Origin: Massilia oculi
GTDB taxonomy: Bacteria > Pseudomonadota > Gammaproteobacteria > Burkholderiales > Burkholderiaceae_D
Assembly (NCBI RefSeq): GCF_003143515.1
Contig: NZ_CP029343.1
Location: 1,302,001 to 1,366,000, forward strand
Length of the DNA: 64,000 nt
Reading direction: 5' to 3'
Shown here piece after piece: positions 1-9,824 of the stretch. A model generated the notes under the pieces. The model was not told the DNA's origin. It made no database searches and was given only the letters and a program-made list of their open reading frames with translations. Each line of letters starts with the position of its first letter. Position 1 is the stretch's first letter. Position numbers and translations under genes: made by a program.

Positions 1-165
1 GTAGGCGAAGAATTCGACCACTTCGACCTTCTTGCCGACCGTCTGGGTCGGCTGCGGGTTCGCGAGCACGGTGTATTCGGCGCCAACCTGAGGATTGGTC
101 GGCGAGGCATTGGCGAAACCGGCGACCAGGGCAGCGGCAACGAGGGCGAAACGCAGGGTGCGCAT
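1..165 (-). CDS. dsbA: Thiol:disulfide interchange protein DsbA, N-terminal part
   Basis: Only the first 55 codons are inside the window; the gene runs off the left edge. The start at 165 follows a good GGAAGGA ribosome site. A signal peptide with an Arg-containing n-region and hydrophobic core ends near the Ala-Asn-Ala-Ser site around residue 21. It is followed by a linker and then VEVVEFFAY, the strand that leads into the CxxC active site of DsbA-type periplasmic oxidases. The CxxC itself lies outside the window, so the family call rests on the start of the thioredoxin fold. Confidence 0.75.
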   Translation of the reverse strand, partial: MRTLRFALVAAALVAGFANASPTNPQVGAEYTVLANPQPTQTVGKKVEVVEFFAY

Positions 166-316
166 AAAATCCTTCCAAAAGAATGAACGAACGACCGCGA
201 GATTACCACTTTTTGTGGTTGCCCTGTCCCGGGAGCACGATTTTTTGCATTTGCTTACGGCTGAAACAAGGGCTGATGACTTTCAATCTACGCCGGCGGC
301 GTGAATAGTCAAGCCG

Positions 317-1192
317 TCAAGGCCGGCGCCCGCGCGCTTCTTCGAGCAGCGCGCAGATGCGGGTGGCGCCCTCGGCCGTGCGCGGCCCCGCCCGGCTGGT
401 CAGGTCGCCATCGATTGCGAACAGGTTGCCGCGCTTTACCGCCGTCATGCCCTTGTAGGGTTGCCATATTTTCCAGCCGGGATCCTCGGGATCGTCGCGC
501 TTGCCCACCAGGATGACTTCGGGATCGGCTTCGATCACCGCCTCGACGCCGACCTCGGGCGCGATCGTCTTCAGGGCGCCGAACAGGTTGCGTCCGCCGC
601 ACAGGCGCAGGATGTCGCTGGCGATGTGGTCGTCGTTGAGGGTGTATAACGGGCGATCCCAGACCTGGTAGAACACGCCCACCTGCGGACGCCCGGCGTA
701 GCGCGTCCTCAGCGCCGCGATGCGCGCCGTATACTCTTGCGCCGCCTGCCGGGCCGCCGGTTCGGTGCCGAGCAGCCGGCCCAGGCGCAGCAGGCTGTCG
801 CCGACCTGTGCCAGCCGGCTCGGCTCGCTGTGATAGATGGGTATCCCCAGCCGCGACAGTTGCTCGATCTGGCGCGTCGGGTTGCCGCTATGCCAGACCA
901 CCAGCAGGTCGGGTTTCAGGGCCAGCAAGCGCTCGACATCGATCCTGTTGTAGCTGCCGACCAGGGGCAGCTTTTTCGCCGCTGCGGGATAGTCGCTGTA
1001 GTTCACGGCGCCGACCACGCGCGCCCCGCCGCCGGCCGCGAACAGCAGCTCGGTGACATGGGGCGCGAGCGAGATCACCCGCTGCGCCGGACGCGCCAGC
1101 GTGACCGTGCGCCCGGCGTCGTCGACGACGGCGATCGCCGCCAGCGCGTTGATCGACGTTGCGGCCAGCACGGCCGCCAGCGCGGACTTCAT
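317..1192 (-). CDS. btuF: Periplasmic cobalamin-binding protein of an ABC transporter (BtuF-like)
   Basis: About 291 residues with an N-terminal signal peptide (MKSALAAVLAATSINALAA). The helical-backbone substrate-binding fold is recognisable: VISLAPHVTELLFAAG, then VGSYNRIDVERLLALKPDLLVVW, and a C-terminal IWQPYKGMTAVKRGNLFAIDGD, as in BtuF/FecB-type proteins. The start at 1192 lies four bases after the stop of the upstream TonB receptor, so the two form an operon under the cobalamin riboswitch. Role: captures vitamin B12 in the periplasm for an ABC importer. The membrane and ATPase subunits are not in the window. Confidence 0.85.
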   Translation of the reverse strand: MKSALAAVLAATSINALAAIAVVDDAGRTVTLARPAQRVISLAPHVTELLFAAGGGARVVGAVNYSDYPAAAKKLPLVGSYNRIDVERLLALKPDLLVVWHSGNPTRQIEQLSRLGIPIYHSEPSRLAQVGDSLLRLGRLLGTEPAARQAAQEYTARIAALRTRYAGRPQVGVFYQVWDRPLYTLNDDHIASDILRLCGGRNLFGALKTIAPEVGVEAVIEADPEVILVGKRDDPEDPGWKIWQPYKGMTAVKRGNLFAIDGDLTSRAGPRTAEGATRICALLEEARGRRP

Positions 1193-1196
1193 GGCC

Positions 1197-3152
1197 TCAG
1201 AAGTCGAAGCGCAGCGACAGTTTGAGCTGGCGGCCATCGCTCGGATAGATGCCGGCGCGGCAGTTGTAGGCCTGGCTGTAGTACTGGCGGTCGGCCAGGT
1301 TCAGGCCCGACACCGCCACCTCCCACGGGCCGAAGCGGCGCGCATAGCGGGCGTCGATCGTGGTGAACGACGGCATGCGGGTGCTGCAGCTGTTGGTGAA
1401 GTCGTCGCCGTAGCGCTGGCTGTCGACCCACTGGGCGCCGATGTCGGCGCTCTGGCCATCGCCCGGCGTCCAGGCCAGGCGCGCGGTGACGACGTGCTTC
1501 GGCACCAGCACCATCTCGCGGCCGGCGTTCGGGCCGTCGCGGAACTCGGCCTGCACGTATTGCCACGAACCAAGCAGGCGCCAGGCGTCGGCGAAGGTCG
1601 CTTGCCCTTCCAGCTCCACGCCCTGGCGGCGGGTCGGATCGAGGTTGGTGTTGGCGCCATAGCCGATGGTCGGGTCGTAGAAGATCTCGTTCGTCAGGCG
1701 GTGGCGGAACACACGGGCAGTCACTTTACGGGCATCGAGGCCGGCGCTGACGCCCAGTTCCAGGTCGCGCGAGGTCTGCGGCTCCAGCACGTCCAGGGTC
1801 GAACGGTAGGCGTTCTCGTCGATGTTGGCGATGCGGTAGCTGCGGCCGGCCTTGGCGAACACGGTCACGAGCGGCATCACGTCGATGCTGCCTTCCACGG
1901 TCCAGGCGTTGAGCGACTGCTTGCGGTGCTCGCCCAGGACTGGCGGGAACGCCAGCGGGTCGCTGTAGTCCTTCTCGAAACGCTCGTGACGGCCGCCGAC
2001 CGCCAGGCGGGAGTTGTGCGGCACATTCCAACGCAGTTCGTCGCGCAGGTAGAAGGCTTTCGAGTCCTGGCGCGCGTCGCCGGCCGAGAAGCTGGAGGTG
2101 ACCTTGCGGTCCCAGCGGATCAGGTCGATGCCGGTGACGAATTCGTTGCGCTTGTCGCCGAGGTCGAGGGTGTGACGCAGGCGCGGCGAGAACTGGGTCT
2201 GCCCGGCCTCGTAGATCGACGTCGATGGTGCGCCGAAATCGTAAGTGGACGAGACGTCGCGCTCGCGGTGCGACAGCTCGGCCGCCAGGTCGACGTTGCC
2301 GATACGGTGCTCCACGAAGGCGGTCACGCGATCGGTGTCGACCGAGCCGTAATCGTTCGGGGTATTGGTCTGGGTCGGAATGGTCAGGAACTGCTCTTCG
2401 CTCAGCGAGCCTGGCAGGCGCGAATCGGAGCGCGCGCTCTCGACACGCAGGCCGGCGCGGCCGTTCGGCGCATAGGCATACTGCAGCCCGCCGCTGAAGC
2501 TGGTCTGTTCGTACTTGTTGTTGTCGCGGTAGTTATCGGTGCTGCGGTCGCTGACCGCGGCGTCGAACGACCATGGGCCGGCGCCGTGGGAGACCGAAGC
2601 GCGCAGGTCGCGGTGGTCGAAGCGGCCGGCTTCGGCGAACAGCGAACCGTGGGTGCCGGCGCCAGCGCTGCGGCGGGTGACGATGTTGATCACGCCGCCG
2701 GTGGCGCCATCGCCATACAGCACGCTGCTGCCGCCACGCGTGATCTCGATGCGCTCGACCGTGTCCACGGGGATCGTCGACAGCACCGTGTGCGCCAGCT
2801 CGTTCTCGTTCAGGCGCACGCCGTCGACCAGCACCACCGTGTTCTGGGCGCTGTTGGTGCCGAAGCCGCGCAGGTCGAGGCCGAAGTCGGACGAGCCGTC
2901 CAGGCTCTGGCGGCCGAACACGCCGCCGATCTTGCGGATCGCCTGGTTGACGTCGGTGGCGCCGGCGCTGCGGATCTGCTCGGCGGTGATGACGGTGGCG
3001 CCGATCGGCGTGGCCTGGGCCGGGAAGCGCGGGCCTGTAATGACGACGGACGGCAAGCCATCCTGGGCGATCGCCGGGGTGGCGAGGGCGAACAGGGCGG
3101 ATGCGCAAGCCAGTGCGAGTGGCGCGCGGCGCGGTGCAGCTGCAAAAATCAT
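1197..3152 (-). CDS. btuB: TonB-dependent vitamin B12 outer-membrane receptor (BtuB-like)
   Basis: 651 residues. A signal peptide ending near ATPAIAQ is followed by a plug domain (VVITGPRF..., LRGFGTNSAQNTVVLVDGVRLNENE, VERIEITRGGSSVLYGDGATGGVINIVT) and a 22-strand-type barrel ending in an aromatic C-terminal Phe (LRFDF). The start at 3152 was chosen because the signal peptide begins there; upstream in-frame codons lie inside the riboswitch. It is immediately upstream of btuF and downstream of a cobalamin riboswitch, which supports B12 as substrate rather than siderophores. Expression should drop when adenosylcobalamin is plentiful. Confidence 0.9.
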   Translation of the reverse strand: MIFAAAPRRAPLALACASALFALATPAIAQDGLPSVVITGPRFPAQATPIGATVITAEQIRSAGATDVNQAIRKIGGVFGRQSLDGSSDFGLDLRGFGTNSAQNTVVLVDGVRLNENELAHTVLSTIPVDTVERIEITRGGSSVLYGDGATGGVINIVTRRSAGAGTHGSLFAEAGRFDHRDLRASVSHGAGPWSFDAAVSDRSTDNYRDNNKYEQTSFSGGLQYAYAPNGRAGLRVESARSDSRLPGSLSEEQFLTIPTQTNTPNDYGSVDTDRVTAFVEHRIGNVDLAAELSHRERDVSSTYDFGAPSTSIYEAGQTQFSPRLRHTLDLGDKRNEFVTGIDLIRWDRKVTSSFSAGDARQDSKAFYLRDELRWNVPHNSRLAVGGRHERFEKDYSDPLAFPPVLGEHRKQSLNAWTVEGSIDVMPLVTVFAKAGRSYRIANIDENAYRSTLDVLEPQTSRDLELGVSAGLDARKVTARVFRHRLTNEIFYDPTIGYGANTNLDPTRRQGVELEGQATFADAWRLLGSWQYVQAEFRDGPNAGREMVLVPKHVVTARLAWTPGDGQSADIGAQWVDSQRYGDDFTNSCSTRMPSFTTIDARYARRFGPWEVAVSGLNLADRQYYSQAYNCRAGIYPSDGRQLKLSLRFDF

Positions 3153-3224
3153 GATGAATGTGTTCTCGATAAAAGGCACCGGCCTGCTTCCCCGCAGCCC
3201 GGAGTCAACTAGAAGCGCCTGGCG

Positions 3225-3440
3225 CTTCCACCTGTGTTGGCCGGTATCCGGGCTGGCAAGCATGACGGCCTCACCTTCCTGCGCAGGATGGACACTGGCA
3301 CAGTGGTTGTCGAGACCGCCCGCCACGCCTCTTGAATGGGGACGCGGCGCTTGTTGACCGTTGCGGGGGCAGCACACTTCCACGGCGGCGCGCGGCGCGG
3401 CCATGTCGTGTTTCCCGTTTAACTTCGCGCACCAGGATGC
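3225..3440 (-). promoter_or_regulatory. Cobalamin (AdoCbl) riboswitch of btuB-btuF
   Basis: Read on the minus strand, the leader has the conserved order of cobalamin riboswitch elements. There is a GGTGC segment, then TTAAACGGGAA, then GTGGAAGTGTGCTGCCCCCG with CAACGGTC, a CCACTG, a GGAAGGTGAGGC segment, and the B12 box GCCAGCCCGGATACCGGCC. It ends about 70 nt before the btuB start, so control is probably by sequestering translation initiation or by premature termination. These motifs are diagnostic of the family. Confidence 0.93.
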
Positions 3441-3464
3441 GCGCGAGAGCACCAAAACGGGGCG

Positions 3465-3470
3465 ATTATA
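3465..3470 (-). promoter_or_regulatory. Probable -10 box (TATAAT) of the btuB transcript
   Basis: A perfect TATAAT on the minus strand lies about 25 bases upstream of the first conserved riboswitch element, the right place for its transcription start. No convincing -35 hexamer is seen at 16-18 bp. Confidence 0.4.
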
Positions 3471-3557
3471 CCTTGACAAGGTGCGGCCCGCCCGACCGCC
3501 GGCAAGCGCTCGCCGCTTGGGCTAACATGGCCGTTTCAATGCCCGACAGGAGCGATC

Positions 3558-4382
3558 ATGGCGCGCTTGCCCACCTTGCCCACCTATTTCGTCTCGCACG
3601 GCGGCGGCCCCTGGCCGTGGATGCGCGAGCAATACGGAGCGGCCTACGACCAGTTGGCGGACTCGCTGGCCGCACTACGCGCCGAGGCTGGAGAGACGGT
3701 GCGCGCGGTGCTGGTCGTGACCGCCCATTGGGAGACGCCGCAGTTCATGGTGTCGTCCGGCACGGCGCCCGGCATGATCTACGACTACGGCGGCTTCCCG
3801 CCGCATACCTATCAGGTCAGGTACCCGGCGCCGGGCGAGCCGGCGCTGGCGCGGCGCGTGGCCGACCTGCTCGGGGCAGCGGGCCATCCAGCCGCGCTGG
3901 ATGCCGAGCGCGGCTTCGACCATGGCACCTTCTCGATGCTGTACCCGGTCTATCCGGAAGCGCGCATGCCGGTGGTGCAGCTGTCGATCCGGCGCGACCT
4001 GGATCCGGCCACCCACCTGGCGGCGGGCCGCGCGCTGGCGCCGCTGCGCGACGAGGGCATCCTGATCATCGGCAGCGGGCTGTCGTACCACAACCTGCGC
4101 CAGTTCGGGCCGAACGGACGCGAGGCCTCGAAGGCTTTCGATGGCTGGCTGCAGCACGCGCTGCTCGACCTCGATCCGGCTCGGCGCGAACAGGCCTTGC
4201 TGCGCTGGGATACGGCGCCGATGGCGCGCGCCGCGCATCCGCGCGAGGAACACCTGATTCCGCTGATGGTGGCGCTGGGGGCGGCCGGGCAGGAGGCGGC
4301 GGCCTGCGTCTATCATGAAGAGGCGTTCATGGGAAATCTGACGGTGTCGAGTTTCAGGTTCGGAGCACCGCCAGCGGCGTGA
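3558..4382 (+). CDS. LigB-type (4,5-DOPA) extradiol dioxygenase family protein
   Basis: 274 residues, the usual length for the DODA/YgiD family. It begins LPTYFVSHGGGPWPW, containing the first metal-binding His, followed by VVTAHWETP (second His), ERGFDHGTFSMLYPVYPEARMPVVQLSI (third His) and LIIGSGLSYHNLR, then HPREEHLIPLMVALGAAG near the C-terminus. These motifs place it in the class III non-haem iron or zinc ring-opening dioxygenases. The natural substrate of bacterial members is uncertain. The start has AGGAGCG eight bases upstream. It stands alone and converges with ylqF; the two stops are adjacent. Confidence 0.88.
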   Translation: MARLPTLPTYFVSHGGGPWPWMREQYGAAYDQLADSLAALRAEAGETVRAVLVVTAHWETPQFMVSSGTAPGMIYDYGGFPPHTYQVRYPAPGEPALARRVADLLGAAGHPAALDAERGFDHGTFSMLYPVYPEARMPVVQLSIRRDLDPATHLAAGRALAPLRDEGILIIGSGLSYHNLRQFGPNGREASKAFDGWLQHALLDLDPARREQALLRWDTAPMARAAHPREEHLIPLMVALGAAGQEAAACVYHEEAFMGNLTVSSFRFGAPPAA

Positions 4383-5330
4383 TTACGTCCCGCGCTTGCC
4401 GCGCGCCGCTTCTTCGGCCTTGGCGGCGGCCTTCTCGGCTGCGATACGGGCTTTCTCGGCCACTTCGGCCTCGTGCCGGGCCAGGCTGGCCGCACGCGAC
4501 TCGGGCGTCTCGAGGCTGATGCGGCCCAGCGCGCCCTGGCGGTAATCCTGCAACAGGGTATGTGCAGCTTTCTCGTAATCGAAATCGCCGCCGCGCACGC
4601 GAAAACCCCGGCGCTGGGCCACGCCCTCGATCACGGCCACGCCGTCCATCCCTTCGGTCTTGAAGCCGTAGCGCGCGGTGAGCAGCTGCGGATAACGCAC
4701 CAGCAGCAGCTCGCCCAGGTATTCGGCCACTTCTTCCTCGACCAGGGCATTGGTGCCGATCGCGTGGCTGGCGGCCAGCATCAGGCCGTCGCTGGCCATG
4801 GCGATCTTTGGCCACAGCATGCCGGGGGTGTCGACCAGCACCACGTTCTTGTTCAGGTACAGGCGCTGCTGGGTCTTGGTCACGGCCGGCTCGTCGCCCA
4901 CCTTGGCCACGCGCTTTTTCAGCAGCGCGTTCATCAGCGTTGACTTTCCCACATTGGGGATGCCCATGATCATGATCCGCAACGGCTTGGTCGGCACGCC
5001 GCGGTGCGGGGCCAGCGACAGGGCCAGGTCCGGGATGCGGGCGACGTCGGCCGGCTTCTTGGTCGTCATCGGATAGGCGGTCACGCCTTCCTGGGCATCA
5101 TAATAGGCTTTCCAGGCAGCGGTCGCGTTCGGGTCGGCCAGGTCGATCTTGTTCAGGACCTTCAGGCAGGGACGCTGGCGGAACTTGCGCAGCTCTTCCA
5201 CCAAAGGGTTGCAGCTCGCCTCGGGCAGGCGCGCATCGAGGACCTCGATCACCAGATCGATGTTTTCCATCTGCTCGGCCGCTTCCCGCTTGGCCGCGTT
5301 CATGTGGCCAGGGAACCATTGAATCGACAT
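4383..5330 (-). CDS. ylqF: Ribosome biogenesis GTPase YlqF/RbgA
   Basis: 315 residues with the circularly permuted GTPase order: NKID (60-63, G4), GIPNVGKS (123-130, G1) and DTPG (167-170, G3). It begins with the YlqF hallmark MSIQWFPGHMNAAKREA. In Bacillus the homologue acts in late 50S subunit assembly. In proteobacteria the role is less well defined, but the family is unmistakable. The last ~35 residues are a Lys/Ala/Glu-rich charged tail, probably helical. Confidence 0.92.
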   Translation of the reverse strand: MSIQWFPGHMNAAKREAAEQMENIDLVIEVLDARLPEASCNPLVEELRKFRQRPCLKVLNKIDLADPNATAAWKAYYDAQEGVTAYPMTTKKPADVARIPDLALSLAPHRGVPTKPLRIMIMGIPNVGKSTLMNALLKKRVAKVGDEPAVTKTQQRLYLNKNVVLVDTPGMLWPKIAMASDGLMLAASHAIGTNALVEEEVAEYLGELLLVRYPQLLTARYGFKTEGMDGVAVIEGVAQRRGFRVRGGDFDYEKAAHTLLQDYRQGALGRISLETPESRAASLARHEAEVAEKARIAAEKAAAKAEEAARGKRGT

Positions 5331-5505
5331 ACTATTGCTCTCTTAATCTTTCGTCCAAGGCGCTATTTTACGCTGAGCGTCGACACAAACGTAGCGGCGC
5401 AGCCACAAGGCTGTTTTCCAACATGCACACCGTTGAGCTATTGCAACACTGATGACATATTCCGCGCGCACACTGCCCTCTTGCCTGCACAAGACGGAGA
5501 TGGGA

Positions 5506-5622
5506 ATGCGCATAAGGGAAAAACTGAAACGGTCGCTGGCACGCTGGTATGGCGTGCTGATGCTGTGCTGCGCCATCGTGGTGTCGGCGATGGTCGAGCA
5601 GTTGCCCCTGCTTCCCTATTGA
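5506..5622 (+). CDS. Candidate 38-residue single-pass membrane peptide
   Basis: A short ORF starting at an ATG with GGAGA five bases upstream. The product starts MRIREKLKRSLARWYGVLM (seven basic residues before the membrane part), then has a hydrophobic segment LMLCCAIVVSAMV, and ends QLPLLPY. A positively charged head plus one hydrophobic helix is the typical layout of small inner-membrane proteins. It overlaps the 3' end of the converging gene 5616-6803 by 7 bp. No family is recognised; it could be a chance ORF. Confidence 0.4.
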   Translation: MRIREKLKRSLARWYGVLMLCCAIVVSAMVEQLPLLPY

Positions 5623-6803
5623 TCCATCCTGTCCATCCGGCAGTCGGCCGGCGGCAAGATCGCCTGCGGATCGAAGCGCGCCAGCCGCGCACGGGCCGCG
5701 GCGCGGTCCTTCGCATACTCGGCCAGGTAGCGGCTGCGTTCCTCGCTCTGCCATTCGACATCCGGCACGCCGTCGAGCGATCGGGTGTGGCTGGCAAACA
5801 CCTTTCCCTCCAGGCGCGGCAGCAGCAGGCGGTCGGGGTCAAGATTCTCACGCAGCAGATAGCCCTCGACGTCGCGCAGCGACAAGGGCAGGCGCGGCGC
5901 GCCATCGTGCAGCAGCTTGCCGTGCACCCTGAGCCGCACCTGCTGCGCCCCTTGCCCCAGCACCTCGTTGAAGGTGGCCAGCGCGAACGGCCGGCCGGCC
6001 GCATCGTCGACGCGGCCAGTGACCACGTAGCGCCCGGGCAGGCGCACGTCCAGCGGCAGCGCGAACTGCAGCGCGCCGCCGTCGACCGCCTCGCGCGGCG
6101 CACCGCTCCAGGTGGCCGGCGACTGTGGCGAATAGATGACGTCGAACAGCACGACGCCTTCGCGGCCGCCGGCCTGGTAGCGGACCTCGAGCCGGATGGT
6201 GCCATGGAAGCCGGCCAGCGCGTTTTCCGCCGGCGCCAGTGTCCCGCGCCAGGCGCCGCCCTCGTCGGCGAACGGCACCGCGACCCGCGGCGCCGGCCGG
6301 CTCGGCCCATAGGTCATCCCCTGGGCCAGCGCACGCGTGACGACCAGCGGCAGCGGCTGGCCGCTTCCATCCAGCGCACGTAGCGAGAAGTCGGCCCGCT
6401 CGCCCGCCGCCAGGTAGACCCGCGACTGCGCGCTCTGCAGCCGGACGTCGGGATGGCTGTCGCCGCCCTCCGCCCGCATCGGGTTGGTCTCGAGCAGCGG
6501 CTGGTTCGGGTACAGCTGGTCGGGATGGTGGCCGGCCGGCCGCGACTCGTGCGGATAGCGCGAATGCGCCAGGTAGCTGCAATAGGTGTGGTCGGTCAGG
6601 CGGACCTGTTCGACGAGCTGGCGCCGGCGCGCGGCGCGGTCCTCGGGCGGCGCCGCGGCGATGGAAGGCGGCGTCTGCGTGACAGGCGCGGACGACAGTG
6701 CCGGCGCTGCGCCGGGCACCGCCTCGCCTTCGTCCACCAGGACGCCCAGCCCCAGGCCGATGCAGGCCGCCAGGCCCGCCGCGGCCGGCCAACGCCAACG
6801 CAT
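5616..6803 (-). CDS. Anchored or secreted protein of unknown function
   Basis: 395 residues, no family recognised. The N-terminus ([22 protein letters not shown]) looks like an uncleaved signal anchor. It is followed by a Pro/Ala-rich stretch, a short Cys-containing region (HTYCSYLAHSRYPHESRP), and two stretches that read like beta-sandwich (Ig-like) domains: RVYLAAGERADFSLRALDG and LDVRLPGRYVVTGRVDDAAG, with alternating hydrophobic strands. The C-terminus is helical and charged and ends PPADCRMDRMDQ. It begins 9 bases after the stop of the secreted hydrolase-like gene upstream, with AGGGGATC as ribosome site, so the two are one operon and probably act together outside the cytoplasm. Confidence 0.7.
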   Translation of the reverse strand: MRWRWPAAAGLAACIGLGLGVLVDEGEAVPGAAPALSSAPVTQTPPSIAAAPPEDRAARRRQLVEQVRLTDHTYCSYLAHSRYPHESRPAGHHPDQLYPNQPLLETNPMRAEGGDSHPDVRLQSAQSRVYLAAGERADFSLRALDGSGQPLPLVVTRALAQGMTYGPSRPAPRVAVPFADEGGAWRGTLAPAENALAGFHGTIRLEVRYQAGGREGVVLFDVIYSPQSPATWSGAPREAVDGGALQFALPLDVRLPGRYVVTGRVDDAAGRPFALATFNEVLGQGAQQVRLRVHGKLLHDGAPRLPLSLRDVEGYLLRENLDPDRLLLPRLEGKVFASHTRSLDGVPDVEWQSEERSRYLAEYAKDRAAARARLARFDPQAILPPADCRMDRMDQ

Positions 6804-6812
6804 GCGGATCCC

Positions 6813-7685
6813 CTAGTTGGCGGTATCGACCATCGCCTGGCGCACGACCCCGATGATGCCGCCCCAGTTGCCGTCGCCGTAGTGGTCGACGTCTTCGCGG
6901 TCGTCGCGGAAGGCGACCGAGTGCCAGCTCCACTTGACGCTGCCGCCCTGGTTCGCCTCGGTGCCATAGCGCAGGTCGTCGCAGAACCAGTCGCCCGGAT
7001 TGCAGAGCGCGCGGCCGGAGTTGCCGGCCGCGCCGCCGCTGCTGTGGTAGGCCACGACCTCGTCGTCCTGGCCCGGCAGCAGGAAGGAATACGCGGTGCC
7101 GCGCGCGCCGGCGTAGCGGTAGAACCAGATATTGCGGGTGTCGTTGTGGTTGTACATCGCGCGCACCGTGCCGGTGCGCAGGTCTTGCACCAGCGGTTCG
7201 GAGGTGGTCCAGGCGCCGGCGTTGGCCAGTTCGGAGCCGCCCGCGGCGCCCGACGCCACCCTCACCCACTTGATGTTCCAGCCGCCCTGCACGCCGCCCG
7301 CGTCGCCGCAGACGCCGTCGGCGTTGGGCGTGGCGTTCTTGCGCGCGCGCGTGGTGCCGCCGAAATGGGCCAGTGTGTACCCCAGCAGCGGCTCGCCCGC
7401 GCTGTAGGCCGCGATATAGCACCAGTTCTGGCCGGTGCAGAAGCAGTCGAGCGCGTCGCGCACGCGCCCGCTCTGCGCAGCGATGCTGCTGTAGCCATCC
7501 CAGTTGACGGCCTTCTTGTTGACGCCGGCGGGCGTGGTGTCCGGCCCCCAGTAGCGGAAGTCGGCATAGTTGCCGGGCGTGCCGCCGCTGTTGCGGCCGT
7601 TGATCCAGAGGGTGTAGTTGGCGGCTTCGGCCAATCCCGCGGCCGACAGCAGGCAGAGCGCACACAGGGTGTGTTTCTTGTTCAC
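6813..7685 (-). CDS. Secreted Cys-rich protein, possible serine-hydrolase fold
   Basis: 290 residues from a GTG start with a strong GAGGAGA site. A signal peptide (MNKKHTLCALCLLSAAGLAEA) precedes mature NYTLWINGRNSGG. No named family is recognised. Visible features are Cys pairs (DCFCTGQNWCY, CGDAGG, LCNPGDWFC) suited to disulfides, an AYSAG segment after a hydrophobic strand that resembles a nucleophile elbow, LPGQDDEVVAYHSSGG, and a late His in DVDHYGDGNWGG. These could form Ser-Asp-His, but this is inference. It is the first gene of a two-gene operon with 5616-6803. Confidence 0.7.
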   Translation of the reverse strand: MNKKHTLCALCLLSAAGLAEAANYTLWINGRNSGGTPGNYADFRYWGPDTTPAGVNKKAVNWDGYSSIAAQSGRVRDALDCFCTGQNWCYIAAYSAGEPLLGYTLAHFGGTTRARKNATPNADGVCGDAGGVQGGWNIKWVRVASGAAGGSELANAGAWTTSEPLVQDLRTGTVRAMYNHNDTRNIWFYRYAGARGTAYSFLLPGQDDEVVAYHSSGGAAGNSGRALCNPGDWFCDDLRYGTEANQGGSVKWSWHSVAFRDDREDVDHYGDGNWGGIIGVVRQAMVDTAN

Positions 7686-7770
7686 GGTCGTCTCCTCGAG
7701 CCCGGACGAAGGCCGGTCCAGGGTTAGTACGCGCAAAAGCCGCTGAGTTCCGTGAACCGGCGCCGACGCC

Positions 7771-8703
7771 CTACTCGAGGTCGGCCATCACCTTCAGGTG
7801 CGCCACCACGCTGCGCCCCAGCGCCGACAGGTCGTAGCCGCCTTCCAGGCAACTCACGACGCGCCCGCCGGCGTGCTCCTTCGCCACCGCCATGATCTGG
7901 CGCGTGATCCAGGCATAGTCGGCCTCCACCAGGCCGATGCCGCCCATGTCGTCGTCGCGGTGGCCGTCGAAGCCGGCCGAGATGAAGATCATCTGCGGCT
8001 GGAAGGCGTGCAGGGCCGGCAGCCAGTGTTCCCGCACCAGCTTGCGCACCGCGTCGCCGTCGCAGCGCGCGGGCACCGGTACATTGATGCGGTTGGCCGT
8101 GACCGGCTCGACCTCGCTGTAGGGATAGAAGGGATGCTGGAAGAAGCTGGCCATCAATACGCGCGGCTCGTCGCGGAAGGCGTCGGCGGTGCCGTTGCCG
8201 TGGTGGACGTCGAAATCGACGATGGCCACCCGCTCCAGGCCGTGGACGTCGAGGGCGTGGCGGGCCGCGATCGCGACGTTGTTGAACAGGCAGAACCCCA
8301 TCGGCTCGGTCGGCGTGGCGTGGTGGCCGGGCGGGCGCACCGAGCAGAAGGCGTTCGAGACGCTGCCCTTGATGACGTCATCGGTGGCGGCCACCGCGGC
8401 CCCGGCCGCGCGCAGCGCCGCCTGGTAGCTGTAATGACAGAGCGAGGTATCGCCGTCGAGCGGGTAGTAGTCGCCGGGCGTGGCCGGCACGTGGTCGCGC
8501 ACCAGCGCCAGCGCTCCCTGCGTATGGTTGCGGAGCACCTGCTCGACCTCGGCCAGCGGCGCGCTGCGCTGCTCGATCAGCCCGTCCAGCCGGGCCAGGA
8601 TCAGCTGGTCGTCGATCGCCTGCAGGCGGGCCGGGGATTCGGGGTGCCAGCTGCCCATTTCATGCCGCAGGCAGTCCGGGTGGCTGTAAATCGCTGTACT
8701 CAT
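7771..8703 (-). CDS. Histone deacetylase-like (class II) amidohydrolase
   Basis: 310 residues. It has the HDAC/acetylpolyamine amidohydrolase signature: SVRPPGHH (catalytic His127-His128), GFCLFNNVAIAA, VDFDVHHGNGT with zinc ligands Asp165 and His167, and the third ligand Asp246 in SAGFDGH. LEGGYD near the C-terminus completes the family pattern. Bacterial members deacetylate small acetylated amines or proteins; the substrate here is unknown. The start at 8703 was preferred over 8730 because conserved homology begins MSTAIYSHPDC and GAGAG lies five bases upstream. It is divergent from the moxR operon. Confidence 0.9.
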   Translation of the reverse strand: MSTAIYSHPDCLRHEMGSWHPESPARLQAIDDQLILARLDGLIEQRSAPLAEVEQVLRNHTQGALALVRDHVPATPGDYYPLDGDTSLCHYSYQAALRAAGAAVAATDDVIKGSVSNAFCSVRPPGHHATPTEPMGFCLFNNVAIAARHALDVHGLERVAIVDFDVHHGNGTADAFRDEPRVLMASFFQHPFYPYSEVEPVTANRINVPVPARCDGDAVRKLVREHWLPALHAFQPQMIFISAGFDGHRDDDMGGIGLVEADYAWITRQIMAVAKEHAGGRVVSCLEGGYDLSALGRSVVAHLKVMADLE

Positions 8704-8903
8704 GGTGCTCTCGTCTCCGACTATGCTCATCCATTCACACCCTGTGTCGCCGTTCTCGCATAGAATCCCCTGGAACGGCTGGCGCTTGCCAGGGCATGAA
8801 GCTTGCCAATGGCGCTAATCTACCACGGCAGGCCGCGGCCTTGCTCGGCGGCCCCCGTCGCAGACGCAACCGAACGACGCATCGACCAACCCACGGAAAA
8901 TCC

Positions 8904-9823
<920 letters not shown>

Positions 9824-9824
<1 letters not shown>

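Noticed and set aside
1053..3212. 719-codon plus-strand open frame
   Set aside because: It is antisense to btuB, has low-complexity Ala/Val/Arg composition and no family features; a GC-skew shadow.
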